Position numbers and translations under genes: made by a program. Positions 40,855-49,531 of a DNA stretch of 64,000 nucleotides are shown here, piece after piece (position 1 is the first letter of the stretch; every line of letters starts with the position of its first letter). Below the pieces are notes generated by a model that was given only the letters and a program-made list of their open reading frames with translations, did not search any database and had not been told where the DNA came from. This DNA comes from Myxococcota bacterium (lineage in GTDB: Bacteria > Myxococcota_A > UBA9160 > UBA4427), in contig JAPYTP010000005.1 of NCBI GenBank assembly GCA_029941885.1, positions 1 through 64,000 on the forward strand, written 5' to 3'.

Positions 40855-42999
40855 ATGACTACCGTTTCACGCCGTTTGAGGGTTGCCCGATCGTTGTTCT
40901 TGCTGGTCGTTGCGGGCACGGCGACCGCAGCCGCCGGCGCGCCGGAGCCTCGCCCTCTGCCTCCTCAACCGGGTTCGACGGACGTCGACTGGACGATGCA
41001 CGGGGGCTCCCCCTACGAGGAACGGTTCAGCCCACTCAACAGCATCGACCGAAACTCGGTTTCCCGCCTGGGCCTCGCATGGTCCTACATGACCGGCTCG
41101 AATCGCGGGCTCGAAGCCACGCCACTCGTCGTGGACGGCGTCCTCTTCGCGACCGCTTCCTGGAGCGTCGTTTTCGCTCTCGACGCAAAGACGGGCCGTG
41201 AACTCTGGCGACATGATCCCCAGGTACCGGGCTGGAAGGCCAAGCACGTCTGTTGCGATGTCGTGAATCGCGGCGTCGCCTACTCGAAGGGACGCGTTTT
41301 TTCCGGGACCCTCGATGGCCGACTCCTCTCCCTCGATGCCGCGAGCGGCGAGGTCATCTGGAGTGTCCAGACGACGGACCCGACTCAGCCCTATTCGATC
41401 ACCGGCGCTCCCCGGCTCGTTTCGAATCTCGTCGTGATCGGAAACGGAGGGGCCGAATTCGGAGTACGCGGCTATTTCTCCGCCTATCATGCTGAGTCCG
41501 GCAAACTCGTCTGGCGCTTCTATACGGTTCCCGGCAGCAAGGAAGGCCCCCACGAGCACGTTGAGCTGGAAGCCGCCGCGAAGACCTGGCCAGCTAATTC
41601 GCTCTGGGAATCCGGTCTCGGTGGCACCGCCTGGGATGGAATGGCCTACGACCCGGAACTCGACCTCCTCTACGTGGGAACCGGAAACTCGAGCGTCTAC
41701 GATCGCGCCAAGCGAAGTCCCGGTGGCGGAGACAACCTCTTCCTGGCATCGATCCTGGCACTTCGCCCCGAGACGGGCGAACTGGTCTGGCATTATCAGA
41801 CGACCCCCGGCGAACATTGGGACTACACCGCGACCCAGAACATGATCCTCACCGACCTCGAGTGGGAGGGACGCACCCGCAAGGTCCTGCTGCAGGCCCC
41901 GAAGAACGGATTCTTCTACGTCCTGGACCGGGCAACCGGTGAGCTCCTTTCGGCCGAGAAATACGCCCACGCGAGTTGGGCCTCTCACGTCGACCTCGAG
42001 ACGGGTCGACCCGTCGAACGAAAGGAAGCGGACTGGTCGACCCAAGACCGCTACATCGCCCCCTCACCACCGGGTGCGCATGGCTGGCACCCGATGAGCT
42101 TCCATCCTGGAACCGGACTCGTGTATATCCCCGCCATCGAATCGGCGTACCTCTATATGGCGAACGACTCTTTCCAATTTCGGCCAGGGCTCTGGAATAC
42201 CGGTGAGGATTTCACGCGACTCCACGAGACCATGGAAGATCGGATGGCAGCCCGCTTCCTGCCCTGCGGACCGACTCGACTGGTCGCTTGGGATCCGATC
42301 AAAGGGGAGAAGGCGTGGGAGGTGCAGCATCAATCGGGCGTTCCGGGTGGCACCCTTGCGACCGCGGGCGACCTCGTGTTCCAGGGCTCGGGCGCCGGTC
42401 GCTTTTCGGCCTTCGACGCGATCGGCGGCAAACTCCTGTGGTCGAGCGAGATCGGAATCGATGTCATCGCGCCGCCCATCGCCTATCAGATCGATGGTGA
42501 GCAATTCATCGTCGTCCTCGCGGGCACCGGCGGCTCGGCCGGCGGTCACGCGACCGTCTTCGATCACGACAACGCCGGCCGAGTGCTGGCCTACAAGCTC
42601 GGCGGAAAGGCTTCCCTGCCGCCCATCGAAAAGCGGCCGGAGCGAGTCGTGTCCGTGCCTCGGCTCGAAGTGCCGCCAGAAACCATCGCCCGTGGTCGCC
42701 AGGTCTACGCCGAGAATTGTTTCACGTGCCACGGGTTGGGCGCTGAATCCAGTGGCCTCTATCCGGATTTGCGTACCGCCTCTCCCGAGACCCATGCGCA
42801 ATGGGACGCGATCGTGCGCGGAGGGATCCGCACGGACAAGGGCATGGCGAGCTTCGCCGGCTCGGTCAGCCAGGAAGACGCCCGCGCCGTTCAAGCCTAC
42901 ATTCTCGATCGGGCCTGGCACGAGCCGGACCTCACCGAGCGCTTCCTGGACTTCGTCGCCGACCGCGCGTGCATCCCCGTCTCCTGGACGACGGACTGA
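40855..42999 (+). CDS. PQQ-dependent dehydrogenase (quinohemoprotein alcohol-dehydrogenase type)
   Basis: KHVCCDVVNRGVAY vicinal Cys pair, VGTGNSSVYDRAKRSPGGGDNLFLASI, HWDYTATQ, APKNGFFYVLDRATGE; C-terminal cytochrome c CFTCHGLG. Confidence 0.95.
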   Translation: MTTVSRRLRVARSLFLLVVAGTATAAAGAPEPRPLPPQPGSTDVDWTMHGGSPYEERFSPLNSIDRNSVSRLGLAWSYMTGSNRGLEATPLVVDGVLFATASWSVVFALDAKTGRELWRHDPQVPGWKAKHVCCDVVNRGVAYSKGRVFSGTLDGRLLSLDAASGEVIWSVQTTDPTQPYSITGAPRLVSNLVVIGNGGAEFGVRGYFSAYHAESGKLVWRFYTVPGSKEGPHEHVELEAAAKTWPANSLWESGLGGTAWDGMAYDPELDLLYVGTGNSSVYDRAKRSPGGGDNLFLASILALRPETGELVWHYQTTPGEHWDYTATQNMILTDLEWEGRTRKVLLQAPKNGFFYVLDRATGELLSAEKYAHASWASHVDLETGRPVERKEADWSTQDRYIAPSPPGAHGWHPMSFHPGTGLVYIPAIESAYLYMANDSFQFRPGLWNTGEDFTRLHETMEDRMAARFLPCGPTRLVAWDPIKGEKAWEVQHQSGVPGGTLATAGDLVFQGSGAGRFSAFDAIGGKLLWSSEIGIDVIAPPIAYQIDGEQFIVVLAGTGGSAGGHATVFDHDNAGRVLAYKLGGKASLPPIEKRPERVVSVPRLEVPPETIARGRQVYAENCFTCHGLGAESSGLYPDLRTASPETHAQWDAIVRGGIRTDKGMASFAGSVSQEDARAVQAYILDRAWHEPDLTERFLDFVADRACIPVSWTTD

Positions 43000-43063
43000 A
43001 TCCCGATCGCGAGGGCGGAGTGACGTCTCCGTCTCGCGAACGTCCATCTGAAAGGCAAAGAAA

Positions 43064-44758
43064 ATGAACCTTCCTCGATGGCTCAAGATCATCGCGATGA
43101 TCGGTCTGGTCCTCGCCCTCCTGGTGGGGATCGTGGCCAGTCAGGGCGCAAAGCTCTTCCTGGAGTTTCCGGTCCTGCTCAAGATCGTCAGCCGGCTCCG
43201 CGATCCGATCGGCCCCCACCAGACCGTCGTCTGGGAAGCGGGGCCCGATCGAGCCTCCGCAACGGCGAGCGAGCGACGTCCCAATATCGTCGTCATCCTC
43301 GTCGACGATCTGGGCTGGAACGATCTCAGCTGGAATGGCGGGGGCGTGGCCGGCGGCGCGGTCCCGACGCCCAATATCGATTCCCTCGCCCGCGACGGCG
43401 TCGAATTCACGATGGGCTATGCGGGCAACGCGACCTGTGCGCCCTCCCGAGCCGCTCTGATGACGGGCCGCTATCCCCAGCGCTTCGGCTTCGAGTCGAC
43501 TCCAGCGCCTCCGGCGATGGGCCGACTATCCGCCGAGATGAGCAACGAGGGCCTTCCGGAGGGGGCTCCTCGAACGATCTTTCACGAGGAGTGGCTGAGC
43601 CAGGTTCCGCCGATGCGCGAGCAGGGTGTGCCGGGTGAAGAGATCACGATCGCCGAGTTATTGAGAGGGGGCGGCTATCGGACGCTCATGCTCGGCAAAT
43701 GGCACCTCGGCGACACCGAGGGCAAGCGTCCCTCCGACCAGGGCTTCGACCAATTCCTCGGCTTCAATTCCGGCGGCTCACTCTTCGGACTTGACGAAGA
43801 TCCCGAGATCATTTCGGCAAAGAACCCGGATGATCCGATCGACACGATCGTCTGGCAGCTCCTGCCCTTTGCGGTGCAGATGAACAACGGCCCTCGCTTC
43901 GAACCGGATCTCTATATGACGGACTACCTCTCACGCGAGGCCGTGCGTGCGATCGAAGCGAATCGGGATCGCCCCTTTTTCCTCTATCTGGCCTACAACG
44001 CGCCACATAACCCGCTCCAGGCCATGAAGTCGGATTACGATGCACTGGCCGGGATCGAGGACCATACGACGCGCGTCTATGGCGCGATGCTACGGAGCCT
44101 CGACCGCGGTGTGGGAAAGGTCCTCGACGCCCTGCGCGAGAATGGACTCGAGGAGAACACGCTCGTCGTATTCTCGAGCGACAATGGCGGCGCTCACTAT
44201 ATCGGAGTCCCCGGACTGAACGATCCCTATCGAGGCTGGAAGATGACCTTCTTCGAAGGCGGCCTGCATTCCCCCTTCTTCATGAAGTGGCCGGCCCGGC
44301 TGCCGGCAGGACGCAAAGACGACACGCCGGTCAGCCATATCGATCTCTTCACGACGGCGGCGGCGGCGGCCGGCGTCACACTCCCGGCTGATCGCCCGAT
44401 CGATGGCATCAATCTCCTTCCCCATGCACGGGGAGAGGCGCAAGGAGCGGAGCGGGAAGCGCTCTTTTGGCGTTCCCACGGACTCAAAGTCGTTCTCGCC
44501 GAAGGCTGGAAGCTTCAGGTCGACGAGCGCCAGGACAAGCGTTGGCTCTTCGACCTCGCCTCCGACCCCACCGAGCGCCGCGACCTCGCGGATCGCGAAC
44601 CCGACCGGGTGGCTTCCTTGCAGGCTCGCCTCGATCGACACGATCGTGAACTCGGACCGATCGCCTTCCCGGCGCTCGTCGAGGGCGCGATCCCGATCGA
44701 CCGGAATGGCTCCGAGCCGCGTGTGCCGGGCGAGGCGTTCCAGTACTGGCCCAACTGA
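43064..44758 (+). CDS. Sulfatase (type I, Cys-type formylglycine site)
   Basis: N-terminal TM; PNIVVILVDDLGWND; NATCAPSRAALMTGRYPQRFG. Confidence 0.95.
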   Translation: MNLPRWLKIIAMIGLVLALLVGIVASQGAKLFLEFPVLLKIVSRLRDPIGPHQTVVWEAGPDRASATASERRPNIVVILVDDLGWNDLSWNGGGVAGGAVPTPNIDSLARDGVEFTMGYAGNATCAPSRAALMTGRYPQRFGFESTPAPPAMGRLSAEMSNEGLPEGAPRTIFHEEWLSQVPPMREQGVPGEEITIAELLRGGGYRTLMLGKWHLGDTEGKRPSDQGFDQFLGFNSGGSLFGLDEDPEIISAKNPDDPIDTIVWQLLPFAVQMNNGPRFEPDLYMTDYLSREAVRAIEANRDRPFFLYLAYNAPHNPLQAMKSDYDALAGIEDHTTRVYGAMLRSLDRGVGKVLDALRENGLEENTLVVFSSDNGGAHYIGVPGLNDPYRGWKMTFFEGGLHSPFFMKWPARLPAGRKDDTPVSHIDLFTTAAAAAGVTLPADRPIDGINLLPHARGEAQGAEREALFWRSHGLKVVLAEGWKLQVDERQDKRWLFDLASDPTERRDLADREPDRVASLQARLDRHDRELGPIAFPALVEGAIPIDRNGSEPRVPGEAFQYWPN

Positions 44759-44877
44759 CCCAGGAGTGGAATAGACGGCTCGGCCGGCCCATCCACGCCC
44801 TCGAACGGGTGCTATCCAATGGCCACCCGGAGGAGCGTCCGTCGACGAATGCCTCGACCCCATGCCCAGGAGACTTC

Positions 44878-46359
44878 ATGGCTTCGTCCGCTTCCCGCCG
44901 CCCCACGATCGTGGGCGTCGGCCAGATCGTCCAACGCGTGGAGGATCCGCGCGACGCGGCTCCACCGATCGCCTTGATGGAACGCGCGACTCGGCAGGCC
45001 GCGGAGGATGCCGGTGCACCGAAGCTGGTCGAGTCCCTCGACGCGATCTGCGTTCCCCAGGGCCTTTGGCGGTACGGGGACCCCGGTCGCATGCTCGGCG
45101 AACGACTCGGTTCACCGAACGTCCGCACGACCGTCGGCGCGATCAGCGGTCATATCGTTCAGATGCTCGTCAATCGTGCCTGCACGGAGATCGCCGCGGG
45201 CCGCGCGGACGTGATCGCGATCGTCGGAGGGGAGAGCGAAAACAGCAAGCGCCGACTCGCACGAGACAAGATCTCACTGCATTGGGACGACCGGATTCCC
45301 GGCGAGCCCGACCATCGCCTCGGCCATGTAACGTTCATGCGAACACCGGACGAGCAGGAGGCCGGGATCCTGAATGCGACCTCCGTCTTTTCGCTATGTG
45401 ACGTCTCTCTTCGCCGCGCCCAGGGACTCTCCCCCGCAGAGCATCGTGACCACATCTCCCTGCTGTCGCACCGGATGAGCCAGGTCGCCGCGAATAATCC
45501 CTACGCCTGGATCCAACGTGAAGTTCCCGCGGACGAAATTCGCGATCCCAGCCCGACCAATCGGATGGTCAATTATCCATATACGAAATTGATGACGTCG
45601 AATATCTCGGTCGACCAGAGCGCCGCGCTGATCCTCTGTTCCGCCGAAGCCGCGAGCCGATTCGGTGTTCCCGAAGACAAGCGGGTCCATCTCCATGCAT
45701 CGACGGAGATGAGCGAGACGATCCTGCTATCCGAGCGCGACCTGCTCCATCAACACCCCGGCCAGGTCCTCGCCGCCGAGCGAGTCCTCGAGCTATCGGA
45801 CACGAGCATCGACGACCTCGACCACATCGACCTCTATTCCTGCTTTCCCTTTGCGGTACAGGCCGGCGCGGCGGCGTTGGGCATCGGGACCGACCCCGTC
45901 CCCAGCCTCACCGGTGGCATGACGTTCTTCGGAGGCCCCTTCGGCAATTACGTCCTGCACAGCAAGGCGAGTATGATCGAGAGACTGCGCGCCGATCCCG
46001 GCTCGATCGGAGCCATCGGATCCGTGGGGGGGAGCTTCGCCCACTTCTCCTATGGCCTGTACTCGACCGACCCCGGTGATCACGAAGCGCCTCAGATCGA
46101 GGACGTGGGCGACGAGTTCGCCGCGATGCCACGTCGGAACTATCAGGAAGGCTTTTCGGGCTCGTGCGAGATCGAAGCCTACTCCGTCGTCGTGGTGCAC
46201 TCGGGCCCCTATCAGGCTTCCTTCGCCGCCTTGACCGACGAGGGCAAACGGGTCTGGGGGCGATCTCACGACCCGGACGTGATGACCGCCCTGCTCGCCG
46301 ATGAAGAGGGCTGCGGACGTCGAGCCCACCTCGACCGGGGAATCATCGAGCTGCGCTGA
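44878..46359 (+). CDS. Acetyl-CoA acetyltransferase / thiolase-like protein
   Basis: RPTIVGVGQIVQRVEDPRDAAPPIALMERATRQAAEDAG; thiolase-like C-terminus LTGGMTFFGGPFGNYVLHSKASMIERLR. Confidence 0.88.
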   Translation: MASSASRRPTIVGVGQIVQRVEDPRDAAPPIALMERATRQAAEDAGAPKLVESLDAICVPQGLWRYGDPGRMLGERLGSPNVRTTVGAISGHIVQMLVNRACTEIAAGRADVIAIVGGESENSKRRLARDKISLHWDDRIPGEPDHRLGHVTFMRTPDEQEAGILNATSVFSLCDVSLRRAQGLSPAEHRDHISLLSHRMSQVAANNPYAWIQREVPADEIRDPSPTNRMVNYPYTKLMTSNISVDQSAALILCSAEAASRFGVPEDKRVHLHASTEMSETILLSERDLLHQHPGQVLAAERVLELSDTSIDDLDHIDLYSCFPFAVQAGAAALGIGTDPVPSLTGGMTFFGGPFGNYVLHSKASMIERLRADPGSIGAIGSVGGSFAHFSYGLYSTDPGDHEAPQIEDVGDEFAAMPRRNYQEGFSGSCEIEAYSVVVVHSGPYQASFAALTDEGKRVWGRSHDPDVMTALLADEEGCGRRAHLDRGIIELR

Positions 46360-46368
46360 AATGGCGAG

Positions 46369-46710
46369 CTAACGATCGCCCTCGCGAAATCCACGCGGGT
46401 CGGTTTCCCGGTAGCGTGGATCCGAGGGCTCTCGCATCGAGGCGAGCAGCGGCTCGAGCCCGTTTTCCTTGATCACGTAGAGCGTCTCGAGGAGCATGCC
46501 AAGGCGACCCCGCGGATATCCCTTCTTCTGGAACCAGACCAGATAGGGCTCCGGCAGGTCGATCAACCGCGTCCCCGCGTAGCGGCCGAAGGGCATCTTC
46601 ATGCGCGCGATCTGAATCAACAGCTCGGGATCCGGCTCGCTCGAAGTATCCCCGCACGCGCCCTTGGACGCGTCTCCCGGTGCTCTTCCCTGTTTCTCCG
46701 TCGACGGCAT
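46369..46710 (-). CDS. DUF3820-type small protein
   Basis: KMPFGRYAGTRLIDLPEPYLVWFQKKGYPRGRLGMLLETLYVIKENGLEPLL. Confidence 0.8.
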   Translation of the reverse strand: MPSTEKQGRAPGDASKGACGDTSSEPDPELLIQIARMKMPFGRYAGTRLIDLPEPYLVWFQKKGYPRGRLGMLLETLYVIKENGLEPLLASMREPSDPRYRETDPRGFREGDR

Positions 46711-46792
46711 CGTCCCATCATGTCGCATCGGCGCCGCGGATGCCCGGCGACATTCCCTTCGTCTATGATCCCGGCCCAGCGAGAGAGGACTC

Positions 46793-48271
46793 ATGAGCCA
46801 GATCAGCCCGACCCACCCCCGCAAACTCGAGGACATCGACGAGTGGCATCTCGAGACCGATGTCGCAATCGTCGGCTTTGGCGGCGCCGGGGGCTGCGCG
46901 GCAATCGAAGCGGCGGACCAGGGAGCCGACGTCACGATCTTCGAGGTCGCGGCCGCGAGCGGTGGTTCCACCGCGCTCTCGAGTGCCGAGATCTACATGG
47001 GTGGAGGCGGAGGCACTCGGGTCCAGCGGGCCTGCGGTTACGAGGACTCCACCGAAGATCTCTTCAACTATCTGATGCTGGCTCAGGGCGACCTCGCCGA
47101 CGAAGAACGTATCCGTCTCTACTCAGAAGGCAGCCTCGACCATTTCAATTGGATCGTCGGCCTGGGCGTTCCTTACAAGGACTCGGAGTACAAGAACAAG
47201 GCCATCGTTGCACTCACCGATGATTGCCTTCTCTACACGGGCAACGAGAAAGCCTGGCCCTTTCGAGACGTCGCCAAGCCCTGCCCTCGCGGACACAACC
47301 TCGAAGTCGAGGGCGACAACGGCGGTCCGATGTTCATGGAGACCGTGACCCGACAGGTCGAATCCCGGGGCGTGCGGATCGAATACAACGCGCGGGTACT
47401 GACGCTGATCGCCGATGAACACGGGGAAATCCTCGGACTCGTCGTTCGCATAGACGGTGAGCAACGCCACGTTCGCGCCCGCAAAGGTGTTCTCCTCGCG
47501 ACCGGCGGCTTCTCCATGAACCGGGAAATGTGGAGGCACTACTCCCCGAAAGTCGCGAATCGCGCCATCCCGATCGGCAATCCCTTCGACGACGGCGGCG
47601 GAATCCGGATGGGACAGGGGGCTGGGGGTTCGCTCCTGCACATGAATCAGAGTTTCGTGACGATTCCCTACTACCCACCGGCGTCCCACACCTTCGGCAT
47701 CCTCATCAACGCCCAGGGCCAACGTTTCATCAACGAAGACGTCTACCACGCGCGCATCGCGGCCAACAACATCCAACAGCTGCAGACCGGGAACGCCGTC
47801 TACCTGATCATCGGCGAGAGGCACTGGGAACAGCCGAACATGCTCGGCGGAGAGATCGCGACCGCCGGTGACAAGATCGAGGAGATCGCGGAGGAGATCG
47901 ACCTCCCGGTGGACAACCTCACGCATACCTTCAATCACTACAATGAAAACGCCGCTCGGGGCGAAGATCCGCTCTTTCACAAACAAGCCGAGTGGCTCGA
48001 ACCCATCGAACCCACGATCGCCGCGGTCAACATCACACCGGGCCAGCACGGACTCTACGTCGGATTTACGCTCGGCGGACTCGAGACCCGACCGACGGGC
48101 GAGGTTCTCACGATGGACGGCGATGTCGTGCCCGGGCTCTATGCCGCAGGACGCGCGACCTGCGGCCTGCCGCGACGCGCCGAGGGCTACGGCAGCGGAA
48201 TGTCGGTCGGGGACGTGACCTTCTTCGGTCGCAAGGCCGGCGGGCAGGTCGCCCATCGCAAGACGGGCTGA
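46793..48271 (+). CDS. FAD-dependent oxidoreductase (fumarate reductase / 3-ketosteroid dehydrogenase-like flavoprotein)
   Basis: DVAIVGFGGAGGCAAIEAADQGADVTIFEVAAASGGSTALSSAEIYMGGG; C-terminal GLYAAGRATCGLPRRAEGYGSGMSVGDVTFFGRKAG. Confidence 0.9.
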   Translation: MSQISPTHPRKLEDIDEWHLETDVAIVGFGGAGGCAAIEAADQGADVTIFEVAAASGGSTALSSAEIYMGGGGGTRVQRACGYEDSTEDLFNYLMLAQGDLADEERIRLYSEGSLDHFNWIVGLGVPYKDSEYKNKAIVALTDDCLLYTGNEKAWPFRDVAKPCPRGHNLEVEGDNGGPMFMETVTRQVESRGVRIEYNARVLTLIADEHGEILGLVVRIDGEQRHVRARKGVLLATGGFSMNREMWRHYSPKVANRAIPIGNPFDDGGGIRMGQGAGGSLLHMNQSFVTIPYYPPASHTFGILINAQGQRFINEDVYHARIAANNIQQLQTGNAVYLIIGERHWEQPNMLGGEIATAGDKIEEIAEEIDLPVDNLTHTFNHYNENAARGEDPLFHKQAEWLEPIEPTIAAVNITPGQHGLYVGFTLGGLETRPTGEVLTMDGDVVPGLYAAGRATCGLPRRAEGYGSGMSVGDVTFFGRKAGGQVAHRKTG

Positions 48272-48285
48272 TCCGCTTCTACTCT

Positions 48286-49518
48286 CTAGGAGAGCCCGAG
48301 GAATCCGAGTCCATTCGTCCGCATGAATTGCTCGACCTCTGCCGGTGCGAGACCTTTTACGTCCGCGAGGTAGTCGAGCGGTGTGACCTTGCCCTCACCG
48401 TGCGGCCAGTCCGACCCAAAGACCAACCGGTCGATTCCGATCGCATCCACCAGGTCTCTCATGGATGATTCGTAGAAGGGCTCATAGAAGGGCGAAACGT
48501 AGAGAAACTCCCGAAGGATCTCTGAGGGCTTCGCTTCGAGTGCACCACCCGGCCATCGTGTGCTCGGTTGGGTGTAATGCATGATGTGGTCGAGATCCTT
48601 CATCAACTGGGGAACCCACCCCGAGCCATTTTCGATCGATGCAACGCGAAGGCCCGGAAAACGGCCGAATAGATTATTGAAGACGAGCGACGCGATCGTG
48701 TCGATGATCGGGCGCTGCATGAAGGTCGTGAACCATTGGAACGCGGAAAAGCTTCCCATCGTCGAATCTGTCGCTTCGCCCCAGAGTCTCGAAATCTCCG
48801 TTTCGTAGGTCGACAGGCTCACGTGGAAGATGACCGGCACGTTCGCCTCCTGGATCCGGGCCCAAAAGGGATCGAAATGGGGGTCAGCCGGTGAACGTCC
48901 CCGGAAGGGCCCGGTCCGGAGCATCACGAGACGTGCTCCCTCCACGAGCACACGATCGAGTTCAGCGATCGCGAGATCGACGTCCAACAGGCTCAGCGTG
49001 GCTGGCACGAAGAGCCGATCACAATAGTTGAATCCCCAATCTTCGTGCGCCCAGCGGTTGTAGGCGCGAAGGTTCGCGAAGCCCGCCTCCGGGTCGGTTG
49101 CGAACTCGTTCTCGAAAAAGAAGGACGAGAACATCACGCAGGCCTGGACGCCGAACTGGTCGAGTTTGGCGAGACGGGCGTCCCGGTCTCGGAAGGCGGG
49201 GTCCGACTTCGAATCGATCAGCCGCGCTTCGGTGAGACCTCCGCTCTCGCGCGTCGCCATCAGTCGGCGGAGATCTCCCGGCTCGAGCACGTAGTCCAGG
49301 GGACGCCGATCGAATGTGAGTGGCCGATCGCCCGCATACCAGCTTCGCCGACCCTCCCCCTCGTCCCGGATGTGCACGGCACGATCGCGAAATTGACTCT
49401 CGAGATGACGAGTGCAGCAATCATCCGGCTCGTAGTAGTGGTGATCGATGTCGATGATCGGGTAGTCGAGTCGAACATCGGATTGGGTCGGTCGAGAGTC
49501 GGACGTGCCGGAATTCAT
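48286..49518 (-). CDS. Amidohydrolase family protein (Amidohydro_2 type)
   Basis: IIDIDHHYYEPDDCCTRHLES; VFGSDWPHGEGKVTPLDYL. Confidence 0.87.
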   Translation of the reverse strand: MNSGTSDSRPTQSDVRLDYPIIDIDHHYYEPDDCCTRHLESQFRDRAVHIRDEGEGRRSWYAGDRPLTFDRRPLDYVLEPGDLRRLMATRESGGLTEARLIDSKSDPAFRDRDARLAKLDQFGVQACVMFSSFFFENEFATDPEAGFANLRAYNRWAHEDWGFNYCDRLFVPATLSLLDVDLAIAELDRVLVEGARLVMLRTGPFRGRSPADPHFDPFWARIQEANVPVIFHVSLSTYETEISRLWGEATDSTMGSFSAFQWFTTFMQRPIIDTIASLVFNNLFGRFPGLRVASIENGSGWVPQLMKDLDHIMHYTQPSTRWPGGALEAKPSEILREFLYVSPFYEPFYESSMRDLVDAIGIDRLVFGSDWPHGEGKVTPLDYLADVKGLAPAEVEQFMRTNGLGFLGLS

Positions 49519-49531
49519 CCCCACAGCCTCC

